A stretch of 64,000 nt of DNA from Nitrospina sp. GTDB taxonomy: Bacteria; Nitrospinota; Nitrospinia; Nitrospinales; JACRGP01. Location of the stretch: the NCBI GenBank assembly GCA_024648695.1, contig JACAVV010000012.1, forward strand, positions 69,506 to 133,505, given 5' to 3'. The notes under the pieces were generated by a model that saw nothing but the letters and a program-made list of their open reading frames with translations, ran no database searches and was not told where the DNA came from. A program made the position numbers and the translations under genes. This document shows positions 25,520 to 36,383 of the stretch, piece by piece (the stretch's first letter is position 1; the number at the start of each line of letters is the position of its first letter).

Positions 25520-27577
25520 TTAACGAGGACTGGCGGCTATGTTCCCTCCATCAATGGTCAGTATACTTCCTGTGGTTTTTTCAGCCAAAGCAAGATGAAG
25601 AAAACCTTCGGCAACATCCGTATCATAAACTTCCTGATTCAAAAGGTTGTTTTTGAAATAATCATCAGGTCGCAATCCGCGCGCCGCGGCCCGTTTTTCT
25701 ATCACCTCTTCCGTAAATAATCCGGTTCGAATCCGGTCGGCGTTGATGGCATTGGAACGAATCCCCTCGCTCCCATAATCCAGGGCGTATTGCTTGGTTA
25801 ACGCGACCAACGAGGCTTTGGGTAGCGCATAGGGACCAAAATCCTTTCCCGGATTGAAAGCGGCTTTCGACGCATTGAACAACAACACTCCGGGACTCTG
25901 TTGCTTCAGAAACAAATCCACTGATCGGGACGCCAGTTCCTGATGGGCGAAGAAATTCAGATCGAAGCTTTTCCTGAGCATATCTGGAGCGATGTCCCCT
26001 ATCCTGCCCTGCACTGCATTTCCGGCATTGGATATCAGGATATCCAATCCTCCAAATTCAGAAACCAGTTGCCGGAATGACTCTTCGATAGATTTAGGGT
26101 TCGAGACATCCACCACTTTACAACTGACTTTGGTCTTGTGTTTTTTCTGAATGGATTCCCTGGCCGTTTCCAATCTATCGGCATCGATGTCCACCAGAAA
26201 AAGATTCGCGCCATTCTGGGCAAACAGGTGAGCGGTGGCCAATCCGATACCCGACGCGGCTCCTGTGATATAAACCACTTTGCCCTGCAATTTGGGAGGA
26301 GTGCTTTTTCCTAATTTGGCTTGCTCCAGCGACCAGTACTCCATATCGAACAAATCAAAATCTCCCAACGGTTTAAACTCGCCTATACTGAAACTTTTAT
26401 GAATAGTATCCAGTGTATGCTCATAAATGTCTGCCGAGATTCGAGTTTCTTTTGCCGTCTTCCCGATCGTCAATAAACCCAATCCAGCCACCAACACAAC
26501 TCTTGGCAAGCGGTCCAGTTCTTTGCGTTCAATTCCCTTAGACTCAACATTATTTTTAAAATACTGATGATAGGAATCCATGAATGCTCCCAGGGCCGAC
26601 TCTACCTCTTCACGCAGGCGTTCCGGATCATTCAGATTCTGCGGGTTCACCAACAGGGGTTTCTGTTTGGTCCGTATTACGTGATCCGGGGTAGCAGTAC
26701 CCACCTGCGACCAGATCGCGCATTCCCGGCTCGAAGCAAATTCTTTGGCCATTTTATTGGGACGATGGTGGACCAACCAGGACTGGCCCGACTCCTTTTC
26801 ATACAAGCCTCTGAGGATAGGCGACAACTTACAAAGGATCTCCTCCTCGCTCATAGACGGAACTTTGCTTTGAGGTGTCAGAGGTTTCAATTGATGTTTC
26901 GCAATATATTCCTCCGCTTTCGCCACCGCTTCAATATGATAGTCGTAACTCTCTTTGGCGGTTTCCCCGAACGTGAACAAACCGTGGTTTATCAGGACCA
27001 GGCCTTTCACCTTCGGATTCTTTTCATAAGCTTCGGCGGCGGCTTTCGCTAAGGCAAAACCAGGCATGATGTAGGAAACGATTCCGAGAAAATCACCGAA
27101 AATTTCTTTGCACAATTCTGCGGCATTGGGTTGGTTGGCCAGAACCAGAATTGCATCCGCATGGGAATGGTCGACAAATTTGTGAGGCAAATAAGCGTGC
27201 AACAGGGTTTCTACTGACGGGTTGGGTGATTTGGAATCGAGCAAATTGATCCTTTGTTCATTGACCATATCCTCATCACTCAAGCTCGGCAATTCCCTGA
27301 GCTTCAATAAATTATCCAGCTTCACACCGGGAAGACCGGGCGGTTCAATGGTGTCCAGATCCCATCCGCTTCCCTTGACGAAAAGCAGGCGAACCTCCTC
27401 GCCTACACGGTTATTAGCCGTGGATTTTACAGAAGTATTACCTCCGCCGTGCAGGACAAGCGCAGGATCCTGGCCAATCAAACGGGAGGTATAAACTCTT
27501 AAAGCAAGGTCTTCCGAAACATCACTATATTTATCGATAGCCGCTTGAGCATCGGCATCACTCCATCTGTTTTGCAT
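25520..27577 (-). CDS. bifunctional class II aldolase / short-chain dehydrogenase
   Basis: 685 residues. The N-terminal half is a class II aldolase/RhaD-type domain with zinc ligands (FVDHSHADAILVLAN and INHGLFTFGETAKES). The C-terminal half (about 430-685) is a Rossmann SDR: VVYITGAASGIGLATA for NAD(P), ISNAGNAVQG, a Ser (FNASKA) and Tyr-x3-Lys (YALPKAS). The fusion matches RhaD/RhaE-like enzymes acting on rhamnulose 1-phosphate or lactaldehyde, and related sugar routes. No kinase or isomerase gene adjoins it, so the sugar is uncertain. Confidence 0.9.
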   Translation of the reverse strand: MQNRWSDADAQAAIDKYSDVSEDLALRVYTSRLIGQDPALVLHGGGNTSVKSTANNRVGEEVRLLFVKGSGWDLDTIEPPGLPGVKLDNLLKLRELPSLSDEDMVNEQRINLLDSKSPNPSVETLLHAYLPHKFVDHSHADAILVLANQPNAAELCKEIFGDFLGIVSYIMPGFALAKAAAEAYEKNPKVKGLVLINHGLFTFGETAKESYDYHIEAVAKAEEYIAKHQLKPLTPQSKVPSMSEEEILCKLSPILRGLYEKESGQSWLVHHRPNKMAKEFASSRECAIWSQVGTATPDHVIRTKQKPLLVNPQNLNDPERLREEVESALGAFMDSYHQYFKNNVESKGIERKELDRLPRVVLVAGLGLLTIGKTAKETRISADIYEHTLDTIHKSFSIGEFKPLGDFDLFDMEYWSLEQAKLGKSTPPKLQGKVVYITGAASGIGLATAHLFAQNGANLFLVDIDADRLETARESIQKKHKTKVSCKVVDVSNPKSIEESFRQLVSEFGGLDILISNAGNAVQGRIGDIAPDMLRKSFDLNFFAHQELASRSVDLFLKQQSPGVLLFNASKAAFNPGKDFGPYALPKASLVALTKQYALDYGSEGIRSNAINADRIRTGLFTEEVIEKRAAARGLRPDDYFKNNLLNQEVYDTDVAEGFLHLALAEKTTGSILTIDGGNIAASPR

Positions 27578-27665
27578 AGTATTTTTTTACCAATTGGGGT
27601 TAATTATTAAAATTCAGGAAAGGGAATATTATAACCTAATAAAACGTGGCTTAAGGGAAGGAATT

Positions 27666-28403
27666 TTACAACTGCTCGGTGTAGCGCGCCACTTTTGTAA
27701 CCACTTCCAGGAACCGGCCATAAAAAGCTTCGGCTTCTTCTGGAGACAAAACCTCTTGCGACTTTTTCAACTCCAAAGATTCATTCAATACAGAGGTATC
27801 CAAACCGATCAATTCTCCTGCTCTGCCGATCACCTCTTCCCTGGACGGCACCGTGTTTTCTGTCAAAGACAAAATCATTCTCAGCGTTGCCAAAAATTGG
27901 CCGGTGGAACGTGTGGCCTTTGCTATCAAGCCATTACCTGCGCTAGTCAGATAATGGCGTCTTAAACGCATCAACAGGTTTAAGGTTTCCTGCTGGCATC
28001 GCAACCGCAGAAACTGTTTATCTACCTCCAGGTGCTCCAGCACGTCCTGACCGACTAACACCTGATAGGATTCCTGCATGCTCAAAAACTTAATAGGAAA
28101 CACCTGAGTGGACGACTCGATCCCCGGCAAAGTCATGAATAATGGAGAAATCCCATAACGTCTGGATAATACCACAGGATCAAGAACCTTCTTCAAGGAA
28201 GACAGGTTGACATTTTCTAATACAATGAGCAGATTGATATCGCTCTTTCCAGGCTGAAAATCCGAACGCGCTCCGCTCCCGTAAAGAATAACCGACTGCA
28301 AATTATCACCCAGCAGACTGCCAAGTTGTTCGGAAAATTCTTTAATCGAGGCTTGATGTTCACCTGGCAACTTTGTTTTCGATAAGTCTATTGACGCTTG
28401 CAT
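27666..28403 (-). CDS. nucleotidyltransferase-fold protein
   Basis: 245 residues from ATG at 28403; the longer frame overlaps the radical SAM gene out of frame. The nucleotidyltransferase core is at residues about 40-60: VILYGSGARSDFQPGKSDIN followed by LLIV. The usual GS-x-DxD pattern has Asn for the second Asp (SDIN), so metal binding may be altered, or this is a family variant. The C-terminal half is helical, as in HEPN/substrate-binding partners. It starts 24 bases after the radical SAM stop, so it is third in that operon. Confidence 0.7.
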   Translation of the reverse strand: MQASIDLSKTKLPGEHQASIKEFSEQLGSLLGDNLQSVILYGSGARSDFQPGKSDINLLIVLENVNLSSLKKVLDPVVLSRRYGISPLFMTLPGIESSTQVFPIKFLSMQESYQVLVGQDVLEHLEVDKQFLRLRCQQETLNLLMRLRRHYLTSAGNGLIAKATRSTGQFLATLRMILSLTENTVPSREEVIGRAGELIGLDTSVLNESLELKKSQEVLSPEEAEAFYGRFLEVVTKVARYTEQL

Positions 28404-28426
28404 AGGGGATCCTGAATTATCATATA

Positions 28427-29569
28427 CTACGTGGAAGTGGAAAGAGAGGTTTGCGAATCTTTTAACGCTCCCCCGTCTTTGGATGATGGCGATTGCCAGC
28501 ACCCAGGGTCTTTCTGAAACGGATCGCCCGTCATGGCATAGGAAAGGCATTTCAATCCGCCCCGGCATAATTTATCGTAAAAACAACCCTGGCACCCGTC
28601 GCTGGTGCGGGTCCGGTCCCTCAACTGTAAAAACTCCTCGCTGGTTTGATACAGCTTCGAAAGAGGTGTTTGCAAAACATTTCCAACTACAATGGGCATA
28701 CGACGGCAGGGAAGTAAGTCCCCATTGGGCTGAATTGTGATCAAGCTGTCCCCGGCCGCACACTGGTAGGGTTTGCCATGCCCCACAAGAAATTGTAAAG
28801 CGCGGTGCATGGCAACTTGAGTTTTATTGAACCAGGCATTTTCGGATTCGTGCCGGGCTGATTCCATAACTTCAAAGTATTCCCGGGTCTCTTGAGGGTT
28901 TAAAGGTTCGGTTCCCGCATCGTGTCCGGATCCATTCGGAATGAAGCGGTCCGACCATATTTTAGACACTTTCAATTTGCGCCCAATGCGCGCGACCTTG
29001 GGAAATTCACGGAAATTACCGCGATGGGCTGTAAAAGAAATCATGGTTGGAATCCCGACTCGAACCAGGGCTTTCAGAGCGGATACGGTTTGATCGAAGT
29101 CTCCCTCCCCTCGAATGGAATCATGAACCTCTTTATCCCCTTCCATACTCACTTGAATGAAAGAAGGGTTCAGCGTTTTTAACCGTTGCGCCATCTTCAT
29201 ATCGATGAAACTGCCATTGGTTAAAATCGCAAAACTGAATTGGTCCCGATTCTCCGCGAAAACTTCTAACAACCTCATAAAATCTTTATGAACGAAAGGT
29301 TCTCCACCGGTAATCGTGATGTGTCCTTTTAGCCCCCGCTTGTCATTTTGGATTCTCCAATCTGCCAGCAGGGTTTTGAATTGGTCCAGAATCTGTATCA
29401 AACCTTTAAAATTCAGTTCCTCTCCGCCATAGACTTCCTGATAACAGTGATTACAACGCAGGTTGCACCGTTCCGTGATGTGCCATTGAAACAGCAAACT
29501 TCCGGGAATGTAAGGACCGCCGCCACAAACCTCTTCAGAAATAAAGTTATTTTCGGTCAAAGGCATCAT
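28427..29569 (-). CDS. radical SAM/SPASM protein, likely peptide or protein maturase
   Basis: 380 residues from ATG-ATG at 29569. The radical SAM cluster Cys are at 35, 39 and 42 (TERCNLRCNHCYQEVYGG). HITITGGEPFVHKDF binds SAM. The C-terminal SPASM-type Cys are in YQCAAGDSLITIQPNGDLLP followed by CRRM, and then SDGCQGCFYDKLCRGGLKCL ending near DPGCW. SPASM enzymes mostly modify ribosomal peptides or proteins. Its ATG overlaps the stop of the upstream gene (ATGA), whose product ends in a Gly/Cys tail, which is a likely substrate. Confidence 0.85.
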   Translation of the reverse strand: MMPLTENNFISEEVCGGGPYIPGSLLFQWHITERCNLRCNHCYQEVYGGEELNFKGLIQILDQFKTLLADWRIQNDKRGLKGHITITGGEPFVHKDFMRLLEVFAENRDQFSFAILTNGSFIDMKMAQRLKTLNPSFIQVSMEGDKEVHDSIRGEGDFDQTVSALKALVRVGIPTMISFTAHRGNFREFPKVARIGRKLKVSKIWSDRFIPNGSGHDAGTEPLNPQETREYFEVMESARHESENAWFNKTQVAMHRALQFLVGHGKPYQCAAGDSLITIQPNGDLLPCRRMPIVVGNVLQTPLSKLYQTSEEFLQLRDRTRTSDGCQGCFYDKLCRGGLKCLSYAMTGDPFQKDPGCWQSPSSKDGGALKDSQTSLSTST

Positions 29570-30471
29570 CCGCCGCACCCTCCACATCCACCGCCACAAC
29601 CGCCCCCGCCGCAACCACTTCCACTGCACCCTCCTCCCCCGCCACAGCCGCCGCAACCACCTCCCCAATAGTTGCTCTTGGAAAAAGCCTGATTGTAAGA
29701 GGAATAAAAAAGAGTGTTGGCTAAAAAGGCGGTTCCAAAAATGGCTACCGGCAATGCGGGATTAATTCCATCCGGCACTTTTCCAGTCTTCATTGAATTT
29801 TGTAACCATTCAAAATGCGATTGCAAGGCATCCAGATATTTCTTCCCAAGATTGGAAACTTTTTGATTCGGTTTAATGACAACAAAACAAAAAATCACGG
29901 CAAGAATTAACAACACGACCAGAAAAAAAATAGGCCGGTCGTTGGAAATTCCCAGCAGAATTTTACTCACTCCCAATAAAAGGATCGCACCAAGGATAAT
30001 CCAGGCCACTTTCCAGGCATGCGATTTTTGATCACGATCACGTATCAGATGAGATTTTTCCAAACGCGCATAATAAGGGTCCAGGATCTCATTGGCCTTG
30101 TTCATGAATCGTTTGTCTTTGAACAGGTCGGAGGTTTTGCGAAAAGACTTGAAAAAGTCCAGAACCAATATTTCCAACTGGCCGGAAACGTTTTGGCTAG
30201 AATGGGTGGCTTGCATTTCGGTACTTCTACCAGTATTTCGGCTTTCTAAGTGGTCATTAGACCAAAGGCTGAAAACGACGGTGCGAATAGCCGATTCGGT
30301 ACCGCGCATGGTGGCGATGGCAAGTGGATCAAACTCAGTCAAACTCGGCACGCGAAAACGCATCGTATCGTCGGAAGACCAAAACCGGCCTATGAAAAAA
30401 AGTACCAGCGTCGCTACGGTAAAGACGACCAGAAAGGTCGGCCCTGGAACCGATTCTATGAAATCAATCAT
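29566..30471 (-). CDS. TIGR04222-like membrane protein with Gly/Cys tail
   Basis: 301 residues from ATG at 30471; the longer frame has no reasonable start context. Helix 1 is at about 11-30 (PTFLVVFTVATLVLFFIG). The conserved segment FDPLAIATMRGTESAIRTVV follows, then two helices at about 153-175 and 180-199 and a further hydrophobic stretch at 239-257. From residue 270 to the end the protein is only Gly, Cys and Ser, with seven Cys (273, 276, 282, 287, 292, 296, 299). This architecture matches my memory of the TIGR04222 family, whose members often carry Cys/Gly-rich C-termini. The tail is the candidate target of the overlapping radical SAM gene. Confidence 0.75.
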   Translation of the reverse strand: MIDFIESVPGPTFLVVFTVATLVLFFIGRFWSSDDTMRFRVPSLTEFDPLAIATMRGTESAIRTVVFSLWSNDHLESRNTGRSTEMQATHSSQNVSGQLEILVLDFFKSFRKTSDLFKDKRFMNKANEILDPYYARLEKSHLIRDRDQKSHAWKVAWIILGAILLLGVSKILLGISNDRPIFFLVVLLILAVIFCFVVIKPNQKVSNLGKKYLDALQSHFEWLQNSMKTGKVPDGINPALPVAIFGTAFLANTLFYSSYNQAFSKSNYWGGGCGGCGGGGGCSGSGCGGGGCGGGCGGCGG

Positions 30472-30646
30472 ACCGTTATTCCGTAATCTGAAGAGTATTG
30501 TTAATGAAATACCACAATCATTCCCACCAGTCAATATTAACAATAACTGTTTGAGAAATAGTTTTACTTTAACCCAAACCCCTGAAAATTCTGGTTCCGG
30601 GGAGTTTTTGTTGAAATCTGGAATATCTATGGTACCCTTCCACCCG

Positions 30647-30889
30647 ATGCTAGCCAAAGTTCACATTACTTTAAAAAACGGGGTCCTGGATCCTCAGGGC
30701 AAAGCGATTCATTCTGCCTTGAACCAATTAGGCTTTGAGGGAGTCTCCAACGTCAATTTGGGGAAATACCTGGAGATCACCCTGGATACCATGCCCGAGA
30801 TGGAGGCCAAAAAAAAGGTCCGGGAGATGTGCGAAAAACTTCTGGCAAACACCGTCATCGAGTCCTATCAAATCACTCTGGTACCCTGA
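30647..30889 (+). CDS. purS: phosphoribosylformylglycinamidine synthase subunit PurS
   Basis: 80 residues from ATG at 30647 (MLAKVHITLKNGVLDPQGKA); an alternative ATG at 30629 would add six residues. The size and the pattern DPQGKAI...LGF then VRKGKYLEI-type (VNLGKYLEITLD) match PurS, the small bridging subunit that links PurQ and PurL to make FGAM in step four of purine synthesis. It is first of four pur genes on this strand and divergent from the membrane-protein operon. Confidence 0.88.
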   Translation: MLAKVHITLKNGVLDPQGKAIHSALNQLGFEGVSNVNLGKYLEITLDTMPEMEAKKKVREMCEKLLANTVIESYQITLVP

Positions 30890-30918
30890 CCCCAACCCGT
30901 TTTCCCAGGAATAATTGA

Positions 30919-31611
30919 ATGAATTGTGGTGTCGTAGTTTTTCCAGGATCTAATTGCGATCACGATGTCTACCATATTTTAAAGCATGTCTTTGGCCTGG
31001 AAACGAAATGGGTTTGGCATAAAGACCGGTCGCTGAAAGGATTCGATCTGGTGGTTCTCCCCGGGGGGTTTTCCTACGGCGATTATTTGCGGGCGGGTGC
31101 CATTGCGCGTTTTTCTCCCATTATGGATGCGGTAATCAATTACGCTGAAGGCGGTGGACGCTTGCTGGGAATTTGTAACGGGTTTCAGGTCCTGGTCGAA
31201 TCCGGGTTGCTTCCAGGGGCATTAATGAGAAACCGCTCGCAAAAGTTCATATGCAAACCCGTTCACCTGCGATTGGAAAACCATGACACTCCATTCACAC
31301 TCGGAACCCAGTCAGGAGCGATCCTGAAAATCCCTGTCGCTCACGCAGAAGGCAACTACTTCGCAGACCCGGAAACTTTGAAAACCATGAACGAGCAGGG
31401 TCAAATCGTGTTTCGCTACTGCAATCCGGAAGGAACGGTTTCAGAAGAATCCAATCCTAACGGTTCTTCGGAGAACATTGCCGGAATTGCAAACACCCGT
31501 AAAAATGTCCTTGGCATGATGCCGCACCCGGAACGCTGTGCCGACCCCTTGTGGCGGGACCGCGATGGACAAGTTATCTTCAAGTCGCTGATCAAGTCAT
31601 ATTACTCCTGA
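30919..31611 (+). CDS. purQ: phosphoribosylformylglycinamidine synthase subunit PurQ
   Basis: 230 residues, a class I glutamine amidotransferase. It opens [17 protein letters not shown]; the nucleophile Cys is in [20 protein letters not shown], and the His/Glu pair is near [11 protein letters not shown]. It supplies ammonia to PurL. The start lies 29 bases after purS and the stop is 12 bases before purL. Confidence 0.96.
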   Translation: MNCGVVVFPGSNCDHDVYHILKHVFGLETKWVWHKDRSLKGFDLVVLPGGFSYGDYLRAGAIARFSPIMDAVINYAEGGGRLLGICNGFQVLVESGLLPGALMRNRSQKFICKPVHLRLENHDTPFTLGTQSGAILKIPVAHAEGNYFADPETLKTMNEQGQIVFRYCNPEGTVSEESNPNGSSENIAGIANTRKNVLGMMPHPERCADPLWRDRDGQVIFKSLIKSYYS

Positions 31612-31623
31612 ACCTTTGACACT

Positions 31624-33858
31624 ATGGCCCATTTCAACTCAACCGAAATCACCCCAGAAATTGTAGCCGGCCACGGATTGAGTCCGGAAGAATACCAGCA
31701 CATTTTAAAGCTTTTGGGCCGAACTCCCAATATCACGGAACTTGGGATATTCAGTGTGATGTGGAGCGAACATTGCAGTTACAAAAGTTCGCGCCGGTTT
31801 CTCAAAACCCTGCCGACAGAAGGTCCGCGCGTGATTCAGGGACCTGGTGAAAACGCAGGTGTCGTAGATATCGGAGATGGCTTTGCGGCGGTGTTTAAAA
31901 TTGAAAGCCACAACCACCCCTCCTTCATCGAACCGCGGCAAGGAGCGGCCACAGGAGTGGGAGGCATTTTACGCGATATCTTCACTATGGGTGCGCGTCC
32001 AATCGCTTTACTGGATTCTCTGAGATTCGGCGAAATCGATCATCCCAAAACCCCGTTTCTTCTGGAGGGGGTGGTGGACGGCATTTCCTTTTATGGCAAC
32101 TGCATCGGCGTGCCCACGGTTGGCGGCGAAGTTTATTTCGATGCCTGCTACAACGGCAACATTCTGGTGAACGTTTTTTGTCTAGGCCTGGTTAAATCGG
32201 ACAAGGTGTTTTTGGGACAGGCGGCTGGACCCGGCAACGCGGTGATTTATGTCGGTTCAAAAACCGGCCGCGATGGTATTCACGGCGCCAGTTTGCTGGC
32301 GTCCTCCGAATTCGACGACACCACCGAAGAAAAACGGCCTACGGTCCAGGTGGGGGATCCCTTTACGGAAAAACTTCTATTAGAAGCAATGCTGGAAGCG
32401 ATGAAGCAATCATGGATCGTTGGCATTCAGGACATGGGTGCGGCGGGTTTGACCTCCTCTTCCTTTGAAATGGCGGGGCGGTCCGGCACGGGCATCCATT
32501 TGGACTTATCCAAAGTACCCCTGCGTGAAGAAGGCATGACGCCATACGAAATTCTTCTGTCGGAATCGCAGGAGCGCATGCTTCTGGTGGTTCAACAAGG
32601 ATTTGAACAGGCCGCCATCGATCTGTTCCAAAAATGGGACCTTGATACTGCTGTGGTCGGCAGGGTCATCGATGAGCCCATAGTCGAAATCGAATTTGAA
32701 GGGGAAAACGCGGTCCGACTTCCGGTCCATCTTGTGGTCGATTCCTTTCCAAAGAAAGACAAACCCACACAAAAACCGGCGTACCTGGAAAAGGTCAACC
32801 AGCTCAATTTAACCCAATGCGCCCTGCCAGAGTCCTTTGGAGACGCTTTGAAGAAACTGGTAGCCAGCCCCAATATAGCCAGCAAACGTTTCATTTACGA
32901 ACAATATGACCATATGGTGCGCCTGAACACGTTGGTTTTGCCGGGATCCGACGCTTCTGTCCTGCGGGTACCTGACACGGAAAAAGCCCTGGCCATTTCA
33001 GCCGACTGCAATAGCCGTTATTGTTACCTGGACCCTTTTCAGGGAGCACAAATTGCCGTGGCAGAAGGTTGCAGAAATGTCGTTTGTAGTGGCGCTCAGC
33101 CCATCGGTGTGACCAACTGCTTAAATTTTGGTAGTCCAGACAAGCCGGAAATTCTTTGGCAATTCGAGCAGGCCGTCGCTGGTATGGGAGACGCTTGTCG
33201 ATTTTTCGAAATACCTGTGGTCAGTGGTAACGTAAGTTTTTATAATGAAACTAAAGGCGAAGCTATTTTTCCGACACCTACTATTTCTGTCGTGGGGTTA
33301 CTGGACGATCAAAAACGCTTTTGCACGCAAGCGTTCAAGCAATCTGGAGACAGGATTGCAGTTTTGGGTTCCACCCTTGAGGAGTTGGGAGGCAGTGAAT
33401 ATTTAAACACCCTGTTGGGCCTCTGCGAAGGACCAATTCCGCAACTGAATTTAAAGGCAGAGAAAAAAGTCCAATCGCTTTGCCTGGAACTCATTCGCAA
33501 AGGTTTGCTTTCATCCACCCACGATTGCTCGGAAGGTGGATTGGCCGTGGCCCTGACTGAATCATGTATTACCGGAGACGGGTTACCCATAGGTGCCCGG
33601 GTAGACCTCGATTCCACAATTCGTCCGGATGCTTTGTTGTTTGGAGAGTCGCAGTCAAGAATCGTCATCTCATTTAATAAAGAACATTTAGCAAGCATAC
33701 AATCTTTGGCAAAAGAATACGGTGTCCCCATTTCCGTCGTGGGTGAAACCGGCGGGAATTCACTTTGCATTTCTATTCAGGGACAAGAATGTTTACAAGA
33801 AGAGATCCATCAACTGAAACAACTCTACGAGGAATCACTAAAGCCTGATGGACGATAA
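31624..33858 (+). CDS. purL: phosphoribosylformylglycinamidine synthase subunit PurL (short form)
   Basis: 744 residues, the small PurL that needs PurS and PurQ. Family landmarks are [35 protein letters not shown] and [20 protein letters not shown], with the second half bearing [20 protein letters not shown] and [15 protein letters not shown]. It performs the ATP-dependent amidation of FGAR. The stop overlaps the purF start by 11 bases, suggesting translational coupling. Confidence 0.97.
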   Translation: MAHFNSTEITPEIVAGHGLSPEEYQHILKLLGRTPNITELGIFSVMWSEHCSYKSSRRFLKTLPTEGPRVIQGPGENAGVVDIGDGFAAVFKIESHNHPSFIEPRQGAATGVGGILRDIFTMGARPIALLDSLRFGEIDHPKTPFLLEGVVDGISFYGNCIGVPTVGGEVYFDACYNGNILVNVFCLGLVKSDKVFLGQAAGPGNAVIYVGSKTGRDGIHGASLLASSEFDDTTEEKRPTVQVGDPFTEKLLLEAMLEAMKQSWIVGIQDMGAAGLTSSSFEMAGRSGTGIHLDLSKVPLREEGMTPYEILLSESQERMLLVVQQGFEQAAIDLFQKWDLDTAVVGRVIDEPIVEIEFEGENAVRLPVHLVVDSFPKKDKPTQKPAYLEKVNQLNLTQCALPESFGDALKKLVASPNIASKRFIYEQYDHMVRLNTLVLPGSDASVLRVPDTEKALAISADCNSRYCYLDPFQGAQIAVAEGCRNVVCSGAQPIGVTNCLNFGSPDKPEILWQFEQAVAGMGDACRFFEIPVVSGNVSFYNETKGEAIFPTPTISVVGLLDDQKRFCTQAFKQSGDRIAVLGSTLEELGGSEYLNTLLGLCEGPIPQLNLKAEKKVQSLCLELIRKGLLSSTHDCSEGGLAVALTESCITGDGLPIGARVDLDSTIRPDALLFGESQSRIVISFNKEHLASIQSLAKEYGVPISVVGETGGNSLCISIQGQECLQEEIHQLKQLYEESLKPDGR

Positions 33859-35254
33859 ATTTCATGATGAGTGTGGTGTCGTCGGCGTATTCGGTCATCC
33901 CGAAGCGGCCAACCTGGTGTACCTTGGCCTGTATGCCTTGCAACATCGGGGACAGGAAAGCGCCGGAATCGTTTCCAACGAAAACGGGATCATGCACCAC
34001 GAGATTGGAATGGGCCTGGTTGCGGATGTGTTCAACACAGAGCGCCTGGGCCGATTGAAAGGTTTGTCGGCGATCGGACACAACCGCTACTCAACTGAGG
34101 GAATAAGTGAAATTAAAAACGCCCAGCCCTGCCTTTCCCAATATTCCGGCGGTTCCCTGGCTTTAGCCCATAATGGCAATTTGGTCAATGCCAAAGAAAT
34201 TCGTGACGAACTGGTTTCGGCGGGATCGATTTTTCAATCGACGAACGACAGCGAAGTCATTGTCCACCTTATCGCGCAATCCAAAAAAGTAAATTTTCTG
34301 GACCGGGTAACGGATGCCTTATCTCAAATCCAGGGTGCGTTTTCGCTGGTGTTGATGCGGAACGATTCCTTGTATGCCGTGCGTGATCCTTACGGGTTTC
34401 GGCCCCTGTGTCTTGGCAAACTGGATGGTGCCTACGTGGTCGCTTCGGAATCCTGTGTCATGGACCTGATTGAAGCGGAATACCTGCGGGAAATAGAACC
34501 GGGCGAGTTGCTTGAAATCGATGATAAAGGTATTCGCTCCTATTTTCCTTTTGAGAAAAAGCCTCCGAAATTCTGCGTATTTGAACACATTTATTTCGCC
34601 CGTCCCGACAGCTATCAATTTGGGGGAGACGTATATAGCATCCGCAAGCAAATGGGCAAATGCCTGGCGCAAGAGTCCCCGGTCGATGCCGACCTGGTCG
34701 TGCCGGTACCCGATTCGGGAGTGCTGTCCGCCATCGGCTATTCAGAGGAGTCCGGGATTCCCTTTGAAATGGGACTGATCCGCAACCATTACGTCGGGCG
34801 CACATTTATTGAACCACAATCACAGATTCGTCATTTCGGCGTGAAGATAAAACTGAACGCGGTCCGCAAAGTGATCGAAGGCAAGCGCGTGGTGATCATC
34901 GACGATTCCATCGTACGCGGAACCACCTCCAGAAAAATCGTCAAAATGTTGCGTGAGGTCGGTGCTCTGGAAGTGCATGTCCGGATCAGTTCGCCCCCTA
35001 CACAGCATCCCTGTTTTTATGGCATCGATACACCGACCAAAGAAGAGTTGATCGCTTCCAAGAAAACCCTGGAAGACACGCGAAAATACATCACCGCCGA
35101 CACCCTCCATTACCTGACTCTCGACAAAATGATGGAAGTTTACAAAGAGCGTAAGGACCATTTCTGCAAAGCCTGTTTTGATGGAAACTATCCGGTCACC
35201 TTTCAAGACGAAGACGAAAAGCAAATGGACCTGTTCGCCGCAAAAGAGGAATAA
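33848..35254 (+). CDS. purF: amidophosphoribosyltransferase
   Basis: 468 residues. An eight-residue propeptide precedes the nucleophile Cys ([16 protein letters not shown]). The glutaminase domain has [11 protein letters not shown] and [10 protein letters not shown], and the PRPP loop is [14 protein letters not shown]. Cys residues in [20 protein letters not shown] and the late [10 protein letters not shown] correspond to the iron-sulfur cluster set of the Bacillus-type enzyme. It catalyses the first committed step of purine synthesis. Confidence 0.97.
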   Translation: MDDKFHDECGVVGVFGHPEAANLVYLGLYALQHRGQESAGIVSNENGIMHHEIGMGLVADVFNTERLGRLKGLSAIGHNRYSTEGISEIKNAQPCLSQYSGGSLALAHNGNLVNAKEIRDELVSAGSIFQSTNDSEVIVHLIAQSKKVNFLDRVTDALSQIQGAFSLVLMRNDSLYAVRDPYGFRPLCLGKLDGAYVVASESCVMDLIEAEYLREIEPGELLEIDDKGIRSYFPFEKKPPKFCVFEHIYFARPDSYQFGGDVYSIRKQMGKCLAQESPVDADLVVPVPDSGVLSAIGYSEESGIPFEMGLIRNHYVGRTFIEPQSQIRHFGVKIKLNAVRKVIEGKRVVIIDDSIVRGTTSRKIVKMLREVGALEVHVRISSPPTQHPCFYGIDTPTKEELIASKKTLEDTRKYITADTLHYLTLDKMMEVYKERKDHFCKACFDGNYPVTFQDEDEKQMDLFAAKEE

Positions 35255-35255
35255 T

Positions 35256-35277
35256 ACAGGCAACGCTTGCCTGTTTT
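35256..35277 (+). terminator. terminator after purF
   Basis: ACAGGCAA-CGC-TTGCCTGTTTT: a 7-base stem, short loop and T-run directly after the purF stop. Confidence 0.7.
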
Positions 35278-35318
35278 CATCCCTCCAAAGATAATCCACC
35301 AAATTTTTTTTCTTTAGC

Positions 35319-36215
35319 TCAACTCGTTTTGGTGTTTGATTCTAAAAAACTATTAATTGTTTTTTCCAGAATCGGACTAACAAGAGATTTGGCTTTCATC
35401 ATGGCCCACATGTCCGAATTAATTCCCGGCAGTTCTCCCAGCTTATATACTTTTTTTGAAGAAATAGACTCATGGACTGTATTTTGTGGAAGGATAGCAA
35501 CGCAAAAATTTTTCTCCACTGCCAATCGAAGCAAAATCACATCATCCGCTTCGCCTATGATTTGCGGCACGATTTGATTTCTTTCCAGATAATCATCGAT
35601 TTCCAATCTCAGGTTACTGTGCTCGGTCAACCGGATCATAGGTTGTCCTGAGAGGGATTGAGGAAACCCTTTTTTTAGTTTGATAAAATCCTTCCCACCA
35701 ACGGCGACAATTTTCCTGGGTTTCAATTTGAGGCTTTTTATTTTTCCTTTTTTAACGAGAGCCGGCCGATCACTCAGGATAATATCGAGATTATTGTTTT
35801 CGAGAAAATAGATGAAATTATCAAGGGATCCTTCCGATACTTTAATGAGGATGGAGCGGTCCCTTAAAAGCGGCAAAATAAAATCATGAATGTGGCTTTT
35901 GGAAAGTGATGGCAGAACCCCGATTCGAACCAGGGTTTGTTTATTAGGGCTGGATTGCTTGACTGCCTTGACCATCTCTTCACTTTGAGAAAAAATCCGG
36001 TTTGAATAATCGAAAACCATGTGCCCAATATCGTTCAAAACTAACTGACGCGTCTTCCTGTCAAAAAGCTTTTTCCCAAAAAACTCCTCCAAAAACCTCA
36101 ATTGCCCGCTAAGCCCGGAAGCAGTCAGATGAAGTTTTTTGCTGGCCTTCTTGATAGATCCTTCCTTGGCAATAATCCAGAAATAATAAAGCTGATTAAA
36201 ATTTAGGCGTGCCAC
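35319..36215 (-). CDS. LysR-type regulator, NhaR-like
   Basis: 298 residues. An N-terminal winged helix (LNFNQLYYFWIIAKEGSIKK; ASKKLHLTASGLSGQLRFLE) resembles NhaR more than classical LysR. The effector-binding domain is at 90-295. It is divergent from the small gene at 36384 with 168 bases between, the usual place for its operator. Target and ligand cannot be read from sequence. Confidence 0.88.
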   Translation of the reverse strand: MARLNFNQLYYFWIIAKEGSIKKASKKLHLTASGLSGQLRFLEEFFGKKLFDRKTRQLVLNDIGHMVFDYSNRIFSQSEEMVKAVKQSSPNKQTLVRIGVLPSLSKSHIHDFILPLLRDRSILIKVSEGSLDNFIYFLENNNLDIILSDRPALVKKGKIKSLKLKPRKIVAVGGKDFIKLKKGFPQSLSGQPMIRLTEHSNLRLEIDDYLERNQIVPQIIGEADDVILLRLAVEKNFCVAILPQNTVHESISSKKVYKLGELPGINSDMWAMMKAKSLVSPILEKTINSFLESNTKTS

Positions 36216-36383
36216 ACTATCCTCCGCATCTTATGCCTTTGCAATCTGAAGCATAAATTTATAGTTCCATTTTATTTAATGTTAAACCCAAATAATATCA
36301 AGTTTAAATGATACTCAAGTTTCTTTAGACTGTATATCAAATTAGAGTTGCATGATTAATAAAGATTTAGCTAAGGAACTCGT

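Noticed and set aside
28404..28568. 55-residue N-terminal extension of the nucleotidyltransferase
   Set aside because: It lies inside the radical SAM gene out of frame; the ATG at 28403 fits the family better.
29348..29671. Plus-strand frame encoding a Pro/His-rich protein
   Set aside because: It is the mirror of the Gly/Cys tail codons of the minus-strand membrane protein.
30092..30646. Long N-terminal extension of PurS
   Set aside because: It overlaps the divergent membrane-protein gene in antisense; PurS proteins are about 80 residues.
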